A stretch of DNA of 64,000 bases from Roseovarius albus (GCF_900172335.1 NZ_FWFX01000002.1:310001-374000), one strand, 5' to 3'. Shown: positions 9,142 through 17,238, counted from the stretch's first letter. Notes: generated by a model not told the origin, from the sequence alone. Numbers and translations: made by a program.

Positions 9142-9627
9142 TTAAAACGCTTCTGGCTTTGCCTCGCGTGCCATGTGGTCCAGTACGGCGTTGACGAATT
9201 TGGGCTCGCGGCCTTCGGGGTAGAAGCTTTTGGCGATGTCGACGAATTCCATGATCACCACCTTGGGCGGGGTATCAGCCTGCGTCATCTCGGCCCCGGC
9301 GGCGCGGAAAAGCGCGCGAATGGTCGGGTCGATCCGGTCGATGGGCCATTTGGCGACCAAAGCGCGGTCGGTCATCTGGTCAATGCTGGCCTGATGGTTG
9401 ACCGCGTCTTCGAGCAGTTTGGTGAAGAGGTTAACGTCACCTTCAACCATATCGGTGTCTTCATCCACCTCGGCCCCGAAGCGAAAGTCAAGAAATTCAA
9501 GGCGCACCTTGTCCAGCGGCTGGCTGGAATGCTCCATCTGGAACAGCGCCTGCACGGCATAAAGCCGCGCGGCTGATTTCATCTGCCGTTTCTTGTTGCC
9601 CGAAAGCGGTTTGACTGCGTCGCTCAT
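9142..9627 (-). CDS. nusB: Transcription antitermination factor NusB
   Basis: 161 residues covering the whole NusB fold (SAARLYAVQALFQME near the N-terminus; NAVLDHMARE at the end). NusB binds boxA RNA with S10 (NusE) and supports antitermination of rRNA operons. The start overlaps the ribH stop by four bases (ATGA), so the two are translationally coupled. The ribB-ribH-nusB order is a common proteobacterial arrangement. Confidence 0.96.
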   Translation of the reverse strand: MSDAVKPLSGNKKRQMKSAARLYAVQALFQMEHSSQPLDKVRLEFLDFRFGAEVDEDTDMVEGDVNLFTKLLEDAVNHQASIDQMTDRALVAKWPIDRIDPTIRALFRAAGAEMTQADTPPKVVIMEFVDIAKSFYPEGREPKFVNAVLDHMAREAKPEAF

Positions 9628-10169
9628 GCCTTTGGCGTGTCCTCTGTGCTGCCTGCCAGCTGGTATTCATCGGGGGTGGGTATGAAACCCACACCCTTGC
9701 GCTGACCGCCCCACTTACGGCTGAGTGCGATGAGATGCAAGGCCGCAGCAGCAGCGCCAGCGCCTTTGTTCATACGAGTCGGATCGGCGCGCACTTCGGC
9801 CTGTTCACGGTTTTCCACGGTCAGGATGCCATTGCCGATACACAGACCTTCGAGACCCAGCAGGGTGATGCCGCGCGAGCTGTCGTTGCAGACGGTTTCA
9901 TAGTGGGTGGTTTCACCGCGGATGACGCAGCCAAGGGCGACATAGCCGTCGTAATTGCTCAGCTTTTCGGCCAAACCGATGGCAGTCGGCACTTCCAAAG
10001 CGCCGGGCACTTCGATCAGATCATAGGTGCCACCGGTGGTCTCAATCTCGGCCACAGCGCCCTTGATCATGTTATCGGCGATGTCGCGATAGAACGGGGC
10101 GACAACGATCAGCAGTTTCACCGGCTTATCAAATTCAGCGCGGGGCAGGGTGTATTCGGTTCCAGCCAT
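9624..10169 (-). CDS. ribH: 6,7-dimethyl-8-ribityllumazine synthase
   Basis: 181 residues. It condenses 5-amino-6-ribitylamino-uracil with 3,4-dihydroxybutanone 4-phosphate, the penultimate riboflavin step. Motifs are FYRDI near the N-terminus, VPGALEVPTAIG and GCVIRGETTHYE. The MAGTEY start leaves four bases after the ribB stop; an open upstream extension overlaps ribB and is not needed. The C-terminal tail beyond WGGQRKGVGF is about 20 residues and looks disordered. Confidence 0.96.
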   Translation of the reverse strand: MAGTEYTLPRAEFDKPVKLLIVVAPFYRDIADNMIKGAVAEIETTGGTYDLIEVPGALEVPTAIGLAEKLSNYDGYVALGCVIRGETTHYETVCNDSSRGITLLGLEGLCIGNGILTVENREQAEVRADPTRMNKGAGAAAAALHLIALSRKWGGQRKGVGFIPTPDEYQLAGSTEDTPKA

Positions 10170-10173
10170 GGGG

Positions 10174-11313
10174 TTATCCTTCGGTGATGCGGCGGGTGCC
10201 GACGATTTTGATGCCGTAAGCATCAAGGCCCAGATACCGGGTGTCAGGGCTGTCAGTCAGCAGGATCAGCTCGTGCAGGCCTATAGTCGACATGATCTGT
10301 GCGCCAAGGCCGGTTTGCTTGATGGTGCGGGGGCCTTCGTCGTCTTCGATCTCGCTGGAGAGTTTTGGACGGGGCTGGCGGAACAGGAAGACCGCACCGC
10401 GACCCTCAGTCGCGATGATGTCCATCGCATTGGAGAGCTTGCCGGAGTCGTCGTTGAGGCCAATGCCAAGTACATCCTCAAGCGCGTTCAGGGCATGGGT
10501 CCGAGACAGAACCGGTGCGCCATCGGCGATGTCGCCTTTGACCAGGACAACATGTTCGGTGCCGCTGATCTGATCCGCAAAGATCCGCATCTCCCAGTCG
10601 CCGCCATGCACAGAGTTTACGGTCTCGCGACGAACTTCGCGTACCAGATTGTCGTGCTTGTGGCGGTAGGCGATCAGATCGGAAATGGTTCCGATCTTGA
10701 GGCCGTGTTTTTGGGCAATTTCAATCAGCTCGGGCAGGCGCGCCATTGTGCCGTCTTCGTTCATGATTTCGCAGATCACGCCAGCGGGCGCGCAGCCTGC
10801 AAGGCGCGAGATATCAACAGCCGCTTCAGTATGGCCGGCGCGAACCAGGACGCCACCGTTTTTGGCCCGCAGCGGGAACACGTGGCCCGGTGTTGCGATC
10901 TCGGCCGACGTGTTTTGCTCATCGATGGCCACGGCAACCGTGCGAGCGCGATCTCCGGCGGAAATGCCGGTGCTGACACCTTCGCGGGCCTCAATCGAGA
11001 CGGTGAAGGCGGTTTCGTGACGTGAGGAATTGTTCACCGCCATCATCGGCAGGCCCAGTTGGCCTACACGCTCGGCTGTCATCGGCAGGCAGATCAAGCC
11101 TCGGCCATGGGTAGCCATGAAGTTGATCGCGGCCGCATCGGCATGTTCGGCGGCGATGACAAAATCGCCCTCGTTTTCGCGATCTTCGTGATCGACCAGA
11201 ATATACATCCGCCCAGCTTTGGCCTCGGCGATGATTTCTTCGGTTGTGGCAAGCGCCGTGCGCAGCCCCTCTTCGATGGGGCCAGGTGTTTCATATGGTA
11301 TAGTATCGGACAT
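10174..11313 (-). CDS. ribB: 3,4-dihydroxy-2-butanone-4-phosphate synthase with a degenerate GTP cyclohydrolase II domain
   Basis: 379 residues. Residues 1-217 are a full RibB domain: [11 protein letters not shown], the THGRGLIC loop and the GHTEAAVD motif are intact, so ribulose 5-phosphate conversion is expected. Residues about 225-379 have the RibA fold length, but the zinc-binding SECLTGD...LRCDCG motif of GTP cyclohydrolase II is replaced at 262-285 by a cysteine-free stretch ([17 protein letters not shown]), and no cysteine occurs in this half. It is therefore RibBX-like rather than bifunctional RibBA; a separate ribA must lie elsewhere. First gene of the ribB-ribH-nusB set. No FMN riboswitch is visible upstream. 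Confidence 0.93.
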   Translation of the reverse strand: MSDTIPYETPGPIEEGLRTALATTEEIIAEAKAGRMYILVDHEDRENEGDFVIAAEHADAAAINFMATHGRGLICLPMTAERVGQLGLPMMAVNNSSRHETAFTVSIEAREGVSTGISAGDRARTVAVAIDEQNTSAEIATPGHVFPLRAKNGGVLVRAGHTEAAVDISRLAGCAPAGVICEIMNEDGTMARLPELIEIAQKHGLKIGTISDLIAYRHKHDNLVREVRRETVNSVHGGDWEMRIFADQISGTEHVVLVKGDIADGAPVLSRTHALNALEDVLGIGLNDDSGKLSNAMDIIATEGRGAVFLFRQPRPKLSSEIEDDEGPRTIKQTGLGAQIMSTIGLHELILLTDSPDTRYLGLDAYGIKIVGTRRITEG

Positions 11314-11433
11314 GGGTGCCCTCTTGGCTGTCAGCGTTAGCCCGTCTATCGCAGGCGTGGCATGAAGGCCAGAGGGGATGTGAAAATCGACAAGCGCGGC
11401 AACGCAAGTTGGGCCGGGCTATTGGCATACATT

Positions 11434-11479
11434 TGATTATGCACTTTGTGGGCGAATGATTATGCACTTTGTGGGCGAA
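11434..11479. repeat. Perfect 23-bp tandem duplication
   Basis: Two identical 23-bp units (TGATTATGCACTTTGTGGGC plus GAA) lie head to tail at 11434-11456 and 11457-11479, between the divergent ribB and the small membrane protein gene. The copies are identical, which points to recent duplication or a maintained paired binding site upstream of ribB. Confidence 0.85.
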
Positions 11480-11582
11480 AAACAGCCGTCGAAGTGACAC
11501 TGGGTTATGTCTGTTTCGTATTTCCTTGAGACTCGTTAATCTTGTGCTAGCTTGATTGCCATCACTGCAGAAGAATTGATCT

Positions 11583-11918
11583 ATGCCGAAACTCATACGC
11601 CTTTACATTATTAATGCTGCCATTGGATTTGGTTTGGCGGCTGTGTTTGTTGGTATGCTGCTGTGGTTCAATATCGCCAATCTATGGCATTTGATCAGTA
11701 CATCTGACAAAGGGTGGCAGGCCTTGCTGATATTGTGGGTTGCAAATGGTATTGTGTTTGCCGGTGTGCAATTCGCAATTGCAGTGATGCGAATGAAAGA
11801 TGACGATGATGATGAGCCGCGCGGCGGGCTGCGGCAGCATGTGCTGAGACATGAGCCAGCGCGGATTCCCGTACGCATCGACGATCGCAAGGCGAATCCA
11901 TTTACGGACAAGCGTTGA
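11583..11918 (+). CDS. Small two-helix membrane protein, unknown function
   Basis: 111 residues. Two hydrophobic segments (about residues 8-30 and 46-68) are followed by an acidic run DDDDDE and a basic, hydrophilic tail, so the C-terminus is probably cytoplasmic. I recognise it only as a conserved rhodobacterial hypothetical type; no catalytic motif is visible. It is monocistronic, divergent from ribB and separated from the next gene by about 290 bases. Confidence 0.75.
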   Translation: MPKLIRLYIINAAIGFGLAAVFVGMLLWFNIANLWHLISTSDKGWQALLILWVANGIVFAGVQFAIAVMRMKDDDDDEPRGGLRQHVLRHEPARIPVRIDDRKANPFTDKR

Positions 11919-12211
11919 GTTTCTGACCTCCGTTGAGGTTGGACTGTTTTCAAATGCAGCAGAGTGCGGAGTAGATAAGTCTACGTCGTGCACAGATTAT
12001 GTGGGCTGCTGTGGGAGGTCTTTTTGAACACAATTTTAGAATTTATTACTGCCACATTCGATCATTGATTTGCACAACTCTCGGCAAACTGACGCCACAT
12101 TCTCAACGTCTCCTGCAGCCTCGTTATCTGCAAACTGGGTGGGTTGATTAAATGTTGATAGAAGTTGAAAACCAAAGAGCTAAGGGTGCCAGGACAGGTA
12201 CGCTTGCCAAC

Positions 12212-12793
12212 ATGGGCCTTATGGCTAAAGGCTTTGCGAAGTTTGCAATTTGTGTCATGGCTCCGGTATTGTTTTCTGCCGGCGCTGCGAGTGCGGATAC
12301 CGCGGGAAGAATCCAACCAAAACGTCAGATGGCAGCTCCGTCAGGGGCGGTTGAACTTTGTGCGCGTTACGCCTGGGCTTGCGCCAAAACGTCTGGCGGG
12401 GTCAAAATCAGCGCCCAACAAATTTCGACAGTTCAAAAAATCAACCGCAAAATAAATCAATCTGTGCGCAGTGTGCCGGATCAGCGGCAATATCGCAGCA
12501 AAGATGTCTGGGCTTTGCCGACACGGGCCGGCGGTGACTGCGAAGATTATGCATTGGCAAAGAAATTGAAGCTTGTGCAGATGGGCTATGCGCCGCAGGA
12601 GCTTTTGATCGCGACAGTCGTCCACAAAAGGCTAGGGCCGCACGCTGTCTTGGTCATGCGAACCGATTCCGGAGATTATGTTTTGGATAATCTGACCAAT
12701 CGAGTATTGCCATGGAACGAGACCGACTACTTCTTTGTTCAGATGCAAGATCCCCGGAATCCTAAGGGATGGGTTGGCGTCTTTTTAGGTTAA
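12212..12793 (+). CDS. LapG-like periplasmic transglutaminase-type cysteine peptidase (BTLCP)
   Basis: 193 residues. A signal peptide ends at about AGAASA; the mature part is the bacterial transglutaminase-like cysteine protease domain. The triad is readable: Cys in RAGGDCEDYA, His in LGPHAVLV, Asp in VLDNLTN. LapG of Pseudomonas belongs to this family and cleaves surface adhesins; no LapD-type receptor or large adhesin lies nearby. The frame is open up to an ATG at 12152, which would put 20 extra residues before the signal peptide; I prefer the internal start, though its ribosome site is weak. Confidence 0.85.
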   Translation: MGLMAKGFAKFAICVMAPVLFSAGAASADTAGRIQPKRQMAAPSGAVELCARYAWACAKTSGGVKISAQQISTVQKINRKINQSVRSVPDQRQYRSKDVWALPTRAGGDCEDYALAKKLKLVQMGYAPQELLIATVVHKRLGPHAVLVMRTDSGDYVLDNLTNRVLPWNETDYFFVQMQDPRNPKGWVGVFLG

Positions 12794-12907
12794 GTTTGCT
12801 TATTGGAAATTTGCACCACTGCTATATATACGAGTGCCCCCAATGCAGAATTGGAGGCACTGATCTGATTCGACAGCTAGACAGCTAAAAGGTTCAGAAA
12901 ATCAGTT

Positions 12908-13369
12908 TTAGTCAAAGCCCCCGCCCGTTGGGCCGCCATTAGGATCGTTTGATCCCCCGCCAGTCGGTCCCCCACCAGTCGGCCCCCCACCAGTCGGTCC
13001 AGCACCGGTTGGTCCGCCGCCAGTCGGTCCGCCGCCAGTCGGTCCACCGCTATCATTTCCACCATTGCTGCCGCCGGGATCACCGGAGCCACCCCCGGTG
13101 GCCGCAGGGGCAAAATCGGCCAGAACCGTGGCCAATGCTGGACATGCCGAATACAGTTCCGACGCCACATCACCAAAATTGCGTGAGCGTTGCAGGTAGC
13201 GCAACAAGCCCTTGGTGACGGTTTGACATTCGCAAAGCTCGGTTACATCGCTTACTGACTTTGCAGTTTGAACAGTGCAGGCCGTTTCGGCATGTGCTGA
13301 CAAAGGTGCCAAGCTGAGGATGATAGCACCGGCAATTCCGGAAATGCGGCTCGATTTGATACAATACAT
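12908..13369 (-). CDS. Secreted protein with C-terminal GGPTG repeats
   Basis: 153 residues. A signal peptide (cleavage after LSAHA) is followed by a cysteine-containing region of about 65 residues (TACTVQTAK, LCECQT, YSACPA) and a glycine-rich tail of about six near-perfect GGPTG pentapeptides. I do not recognise the family. An ATG preceded by GGAG seven bases upstream sets the start; one ATG lies 12 bases earlier. It converges on the LapG-like protease gene with about 115 bases between the stops. The repeats suggest an extended linker or cell-surface tail. Confidence 0.7.
   Translation of the reverse strand: MYCIKSSRISGIAGAIILSLAPLSAHAETACTVQTAKSVSDVTELCECQTVTKGLLRYLQRSRNFGDVASELYSACPALATVLADFAPAATGGGSGDPGGSNGGNDSGGPTGGGPTGGGPTGAGPTGGGPTGGGPTGGGSNDPNGGPTGGGFD
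12958..13046. repeat. 15-bp coding tandem repeat (GGPTG)
   Basis: Six consecutive 15-bp units related to CCAGTCGGTCCGCCG, each coding GGPTG on the minus strand with one AGPTG variant. Units differ at wobble positions, so the array is not a very recent expansion. Such in-frame repeats can change copy number by slippage. Confidence 0.85.
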
Positions 13370-13619
13370 TTTGGTCTCCATTTAACCTGTCGATGACGCT
13401 TGCCTGTCTTTCTGCGCCATTACTCATCACCCAGATAACACTCTACATGTATCTAAAATTTGCCACAATTTGCAATGTTATCGGGGTAAGGAATACCTCT
13501 ATTGGGTGCTTTTTGGCAGTAATAGTGTGAATTACAAGTAATAGTTTCCGTATTCTCGCATAATGATGGAGTTCCTGTGCCTAAAATATGGCGTGAAAGT
13601 GGAGGGTTTGGCTGAGAAT

Positions 13620-13870
13620 CATCGAGCCACTCTCGCCGGATTTCGAGCGCGGCTTTTTAGGGGGCGGTGCCGCCGGTTTCGAGTGAAATTTAAAAGTGGT
13701 GTGGCGGGCCCGCACGCAGCCGTTTGGTTATCTCATTCCCGAGGACCTGTATATACAGGTGGGCGCCGGGTAACCGAACCAGGGCCCGGACAGAGCCAGC
13801 TCCCTCGGAATTGCTTAAGGCCACCGGAATGCAACCGTAGACGAGAAGGGCAGCACCCGCCACCGGCCTT
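13620..13870 (+). ncRNA. Candidate structured RNA in a 567-bp gene-free stretch, family not assigned
   Basis: Between 13370 and 13936 I see no credible protein gene; the one open frame (13563-13883) is Arg/Pro-rich and unlike a protein. The sequence folds strongly. An outer 8-bp GC helix pairs 13701-13708 with 13856-13863. A second helix pairs 13736-13744 with 13803-13810 and encloses two hairpins: the perfect palindrome ACCTGTATATACAGGT (13745-13760) and CCGGG/CCCGG (13766-13770 with 13785-13789). A hairpin followed by five Ts ends near 13660. I checked from memory for RNase P, SRP RNA, tmRNA and cobalamin riboswitch signatures and found none. 6S RNA is a possible identity by size and shape. 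Strand is inferred only from the neighbouring mmcB direction. Confidence 0.4.
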
Positions 13871-13936
13871 ACCTAGTGTCTGAATGTCCGCGGGGCAAGG
13901 GGTTGCGTTTGTTCATGATTTGTTCATAATTGAGTG

Positions 13937-14380
13937 ATGCAGAACATCAGGTCCAATGCCGAGCAACCCGGGCAGCTTTTGGCGCGTGGTGTTTGCCGTG
14001 GTTTACTGGGTTATGATTTTGCGTGCGTGACCGAATTTACGCCGGAGCGGGGGCGGCGTGTAGATGTCATGGCTGTAGGACCGAAAGGTGAGATTTGGGT
14101 CGTGGAATGCAAATCATCGCGCGTGGATTTCCAATCCGACGGAAAATGGGAGGGGTACCTTGGTTGGTGCGACCGGTACTTTTGGGCGGTGGATGCGTCG
14201 TTTCCCGTTGAGTTATTACCAGAGGATACCGGGCTTTTGATCGCTGATGCTTATGGGGCAGAGATTGTCAGGATGGGGCCAGAGAGTAAGTTGCCTGCCG
14301 CTCGACGTACAGCGCTTATACGCAGATTCGCCCGCCATGCCGCACAGCGCCTGCAGGCAATCCGTGATCCGCGATTATGA
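13937..14380 (+). CDS. mmcB: MmcB family DNA repair protein
   Basis: 147 residues of the MmcB family, a PD-(D/E)xK-like fold named after the Caulobacter SOS-independent, mitomycin C-induced gene. The nuclease-type signature is visible as GRRVDVMAVGPKGEIWVVECKSS (Asp, then ExK-like ECK). The ATG was preferred to a GTG directly in front of it. It ends six bases inside the convergent DUF6324 gene. Confidence 0.88.
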   Translation: MQNIRSNAEQPGQLLARGVCRGLLGYDFACVTEFTPERGRRVDVMAVGPKGEIWVVECKSSRVDFQSDGKWEGYLGWCDRYFWAVDASFPVELLPEDTGLLIADAYGAEIVRMGPESKLPAARRTALIRRFARHAAQRLQAIRDPRL

Positions 14381-14563
14381 ATTGCGCGCTTCGGTGGCGG
14401 CCACGGCCGCGAGAATCTCATCTGCGATTTCACGCGCTTCATCGGGATCAAAGTCCATCGGAATTTCGATGCCCTGAGCCTCAATATACAAACGAATCAT
14501 CCCCTGATCGGTCGGGCCGATCTGAAGGTTGGCTTCGATATTGCTTTCTTTGTTGATCCCCAT
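14375..14563 (-). CDS. DUF6324 family small protein
   Basis: 62 residues, acidic and without membrane segments (MGINKESNIEANLQIGPT at the start, ADEILAAVAATEARNS at the end). It matches what I recall as the rhodobacterial DUF6324 family; function unknown. A GGAG site six bases before this ATG decides the start over an ATG 12 bases upstream. Its end overlaps mmcB by six bases. Confidence 0.72.
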   Translation of the reverse strand: MGINKESNIEANLQIGPTDQGMIRLYIEAQGIEIPMDFDPDEAREIADEILAAVAATEARNS

Positions 14564-14711
14564 GGGTGTCTCCATCCTGATAAAGGGCTGGTAGACATTT
14601 TACCTGAAAATTACAAGCAGCCACAGGATTGACTCGGAGGCAAATTTCCTGCGAAATTGGTGATTAGTGCCCTTGCATTCATCGCGCGGGCCGGGTAAAT
14701 CGCCCGACAGT

Positions 14712-14788
14712 GCCGCCTTAGCTCAGTAGGTTAGAGCGCCTGATTGTGGATCAGGAGGTCCCCCGTTCGAGCCGGGGAGGTGGTACCA
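14712..14788 (+). tRNA. tRNA-His (GTG anticodon), lacking G-1, with A73 and encoded CCA
   Basis: A full cloverleaf: acceptor stem GCCGCCT pairs with AGGTGGT, D arm begins GCTCAG, anticodon stem CTGAT/ATCAG holds GTG, T arm is CCCCG TTCGAGC CGGGG, and CCA is encoded. The base before position 1 is T rather than the nearly universal G-1 of tRNA-His, and the discriminator is A rather than C. This combination is the one reported for a clade of alphaproteobacteria. Confidence 0.97.
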
Positions 14789-14811
14789 CTTCCAAACATC
14801 TGAAGATACTT

Positions 14812-15123
14812 TTACTGCCCGGCTTCGACTTGAATTGTTTGTTGCAGCTGTCCGGACACCCGGTTGTAAATCAGGATCTGGTTGTCTTTTGTCACAACGG
14901 CGTACCAACCATCCCCTTGGGTGAAGGCCGCCGCTTCACTGCCATCTGGTAAGGTGATGGTTTCAGGAAGCTCGGTTGCGCCAATGTCAGAGAAGCGGAT
15001 GACAAACAGGGCGGTGATCACTATGAAGCCGATAATCATCGTCGCCGACAGGATTGTGACCAGCAGGCGCAGATATTTTACCATCGCCGGGTCGACCGGC
15101 TGAGATTCAGGATTATCCGTCAT
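14812..15123 (-). CDS. DUF6476 family membrane protein
   Basis: 103 residues with one transmembrane helix (about residues 18-44) and a C-terminal domain with the pattern ITLPDGSEAAAFTQGDGWYAV, probably periplasmic. I recognise it as the rhodobacterial DUF6476 family; function unknown. Its ATG overlaps the ATG of rluD on the other strand (CATG), so each 5' region lies within the other gene. Confidence 0.82.
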   Translation of the reverse strand: MTDNPESQPVDPAMVKYLRLLVTILSATMIIGFIVITALFVIRFSDIGATELPETITLPDGSEAAAFTQGDGWYAVVTKDNQILIYNRVSGQLQQTIQVEAGQ

Positions 15124-16147
15124 GGGCGAGGCCCCTCTTTCGTTTCAGATCGCTGCCGATCCGCCTGCGCGCCTTGATAAGGCGCTTTCACGGGATGTGC
15201 CAGAGGCGGTATCGCTTTCGCGGACCCGGCTGGCCAAGCTTCTGAGTGACGGGGCTGTTACCGTAAACGGTGTGGTTGCCTCGAACCCAAAGGCGCGGGT
15301 GAATGAGGGGGATTCGATTGAGATCTCTGTGCCCGAGGCACGCGAAAGCCATATCGAGGCTGAGGATATCCCGCTTGAGGTGGTTTATGAGGATGACGAT
15401 CTGATTGTTGTCAATAAACCAGCGGGGATGGTAGTGCATCCGGCCCCGGGTAGTCCGAATGGGACACTGGTCAATGCTCTGCTGCATCATTGCGGTGAGA
15501 GCCTGTCTGGCGTCGGCGGGGCCAAACGGCCCGGTGTGGTGCACCGGATCGACAAGGATACCAGCGGATTGCTGGTGGTGGCCAAATCAGATGCCGCTCA
15601 TCATGGTTTGGCGGATCAGTTTGCGGCCCATACAATTGAACGCAAGTATCAGGCGCTTGTCTATGGCGTGCCAGATGTGGCGCATCCGCGATTGCGCGGC
15701 GTGCGTGGTGTGGGAATGGAGCCGGGCAATATCATCCGCATCACCACAAACCTGAGCCGTCACAAGATGGACCGGCAAAAGCAGGCGGTTTTGTTCGAAG
15801 GCGGTAAACATGCCATAACCCGCGCGCGGGTGGTTGAGGCATTCGGCCAACCACCTGCGGTGGCGCTGATCGAATGCTGGCTGGAAACCGGACGCACGCA
15901 TCAGATCAGGGTGCATATGGCCCATACCGGGCATGGGTTGATCGGAGATCCAGTCTATGGTGGGCGGCGCAAAATTTCGGCACGTGCTTTGCCCGAAGGT
16001 GCTGCGGACGCTTTGAGCGGTTTCACGCGGCAGGCTCTGCATGCGGCCGTTTTGGGGTTTGAGCATCCTGTTGGTGGAGAGCAAATGCGGTTTGAGGCGG
16101 CTTTGCCCAAGGATATGCAATATTTGCTGCAGGTTTTGCACGGATAG
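15122..16147 (+). CDS. rluD: RluA/RluD family 23S rRNA pseudouridine synthase
   Basis: 341 residues. An N-terminal S4 domain (RLDKALSRDVPE, SRTRLAKLL) precedes the catalytic domain with the HRIDKDTSGLLVVAK motif, whose Asp is the catalytic nucleophile. RluD modifies helix 69 of 23S rRNA; another RluA paralog specificity cannot be excluded. The first in-frame ATG overlaps the start codon of the divergent DUF6476 gene. rpoH follows. Confidence 0.9.
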   Translation: MGEAPLSFQIAADPPARLDKALSRDVPEAVSLSRTRLAKLLSDGAVTVNGVVASNPKARVNEGDSIEISVPEARESHIEAEDIPLEVVYEDDDLIVVNKPAGMVVHPAPGSPNGTLVNALLHHCGESLSGVGGAKRPGVVHRIDKDTSGLLVVAKSDAAHHGLADQFAAHTIERKYQALVYGVPDVAHPRLRGVRGVGMEPGNIIRITTNLSRHKMDRQKQAVLFEGGKHAITRARVVEAFGQPPAVALIECWLETGRTHQIRVHMAHTGHGLIGDPVYGGRRKISARALPEGAADALSGFTRQALHAAVLGFEHPVGGEQMRFEAALPKDMQYLLQVLHG

Positions 16148-16276
16148 AGGCCATTTTGGCGATTTCTTGCGGAAATTCCCTGCAATAATCCGCACAGTTT
16201 CGTGTAAGATCTGACATAGATCTCGTAATGCGCCATGGGCGTATTCATATAATTTTAAACAATTTGGTTCAGTGGC

Positions 16277-16305
16277 TTGAAACGGACGTCACTCGTTCCT
16301 AAATA
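16277..16305 (+). promoter_or_regulatory. Promoter candidate for rpoH
   Basis: TTGAAA (16277-16282), a 17-bp spacer and TAAATA (16300-16305) form a good sigma-70-type promoter 37 bases before the rpoH start. The -35 reads CTTGAAA, which also fits the heat-shock sigma -35, so autoregulation by RpoH is possible but not shown. Confidence 0.5.
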
Positions 16306-16341
16306 GAATGTTAAGCCAATATACATTGGAGGGACAGAGCA

Positions 16342-17238
16342 TTGAGTAATTATCAGAATCTCCCGGCGCCGACGCCAGAAGGTGGGTTGAACCGCTATAT
16401 GCAGGAAATCCGTAAATTTCCGCTGTTAGAGCCGGAAGAAGAGTACATGCTGGCCAAGCGCTGGGTCGAAGAGCAAGACAGTCAAGCCGCGCACAAGATG
16501 GTCACCAGCCACCTGCGTCTGGCGGCCAAGATTGCCATGGGCTATCGTGGCTATGGATTGCCGCAAGCCGAAGTGATTTCCGAGGCCAACGTCGGCCTGA
16601 TGCAGGCTGTGAAACGGTTTGATCCCGAAAAAGGCTTCCGTCTGGCGACCTATGCCATGTGGTGGATCCGTGCCAGTATTCAGGAATATGTCCTGCGCAG
16701 CTGGTCAATGGTGAAGCTGGGCACAACGTCGGCGCAGAAAAAGCTGTTTTTCAACCTGCGCAAAGCCAAGTCACGCATAGGTGCGTTGGAAGATGGCGAC
16801 CTGCGCCCCGAGAACGTCAAGCGGATCGCGCATGATCTGGGTGTGACCGAGGATGAAGTCATCTCGATGAACCGGCGGATGTCGGGTGGGGATGCTTCGT
16901 TGAATGCCACGGTTGGCTCTGAAGGCGAAGGCACGATGCAATGGCAGGATTGGCTGGAAGACGAAGATGCCGATCAAGCAGGCGATTATGAAGCGCGTGA
17001 CGAGCTTGAGGCGCGGCGCGAGCTGCTGGCCGATGCGATGAGTGTGCTGAATGATCGAGAGAAGGATATTCTGACCCAACGCAGGTTGAGCGATCAGACG
17101 ATCACACTGGAGGATTTGAGTGAATCCTATGGCGTCAGCCGCGAGCGTATTCGGCAAATTGAAGTGCGCGCGTTTGAAAAGCTACAAAAGCGCATGCGCA
17201 GCCTGGCTCAGGAAAAGGGCATGCTAAGCGCAAGCTGA
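16342..17238 (+). CDS. rpoH: Heat-shock RNA polymerase sigma factor RpoH (sigma-32)
   Basis: 298 residues with regions 1.2, 2.1-2.4 (FDPEKGFRLATYAMWWIRASIQEYVLRSWS), the RpoH box QKKLFFNLRKAKSR (about residues 132-145) that separates sigma-32 from other group 3 factors, and region 4 (YGVSRERIRQIEVRAFEKL). It resembles rhodobacterial RpoHI more than RpoHII. The start codon is TTG, preceded by GGAGGGA at good spacing; no other start fits the conserved N-terminus SNYQNLPAPTPEGGLNRY. Confidence 0.96.
   Translation: MSNYQNLPAPTPEGGLNRYMQEIRKFPLLEPEEEYMLAKRWVEEQDSQAAHKMVTSHLRLAAKIAMGYRGYGLPQAEVISEANVGLMQAVKRFDPEKGFRLATYAMWWIRASIQEYVLRSWSMVKLGTTSAQKKLFFNLRKAKSRIGALEDGDLRPENVKRIAHDLGVTEDEVISMNRRMSGGDASLNATVGSEGEGTMQWQDWLEDEDADQAGDYEARDELEARRELLADAMSVLNDREKDILTQRRLSDQTITLEDLSESYGVSRERIRQIEVRAFEKLQKRMRSLAQEKGMLSAS

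Noticed and set aside
11314..11582. FMN riboswitch upstream of ribB
   Set aside because: I looked for the RFN element core on the minus strand and did not find its conserved boxes.
12958..13046. Short regular repeats that could suggest a CRISPR array
   Set aside because: The units are 15 bp without spacers and code in frame for GGPTG, so this is a coding repeat.
13563..13883. Open frame of 106 codons in the gene-free stretch
   Set aside because: Arg/Pro-rich without domains, and the DNA is better explained by strong RNA secondary structure.
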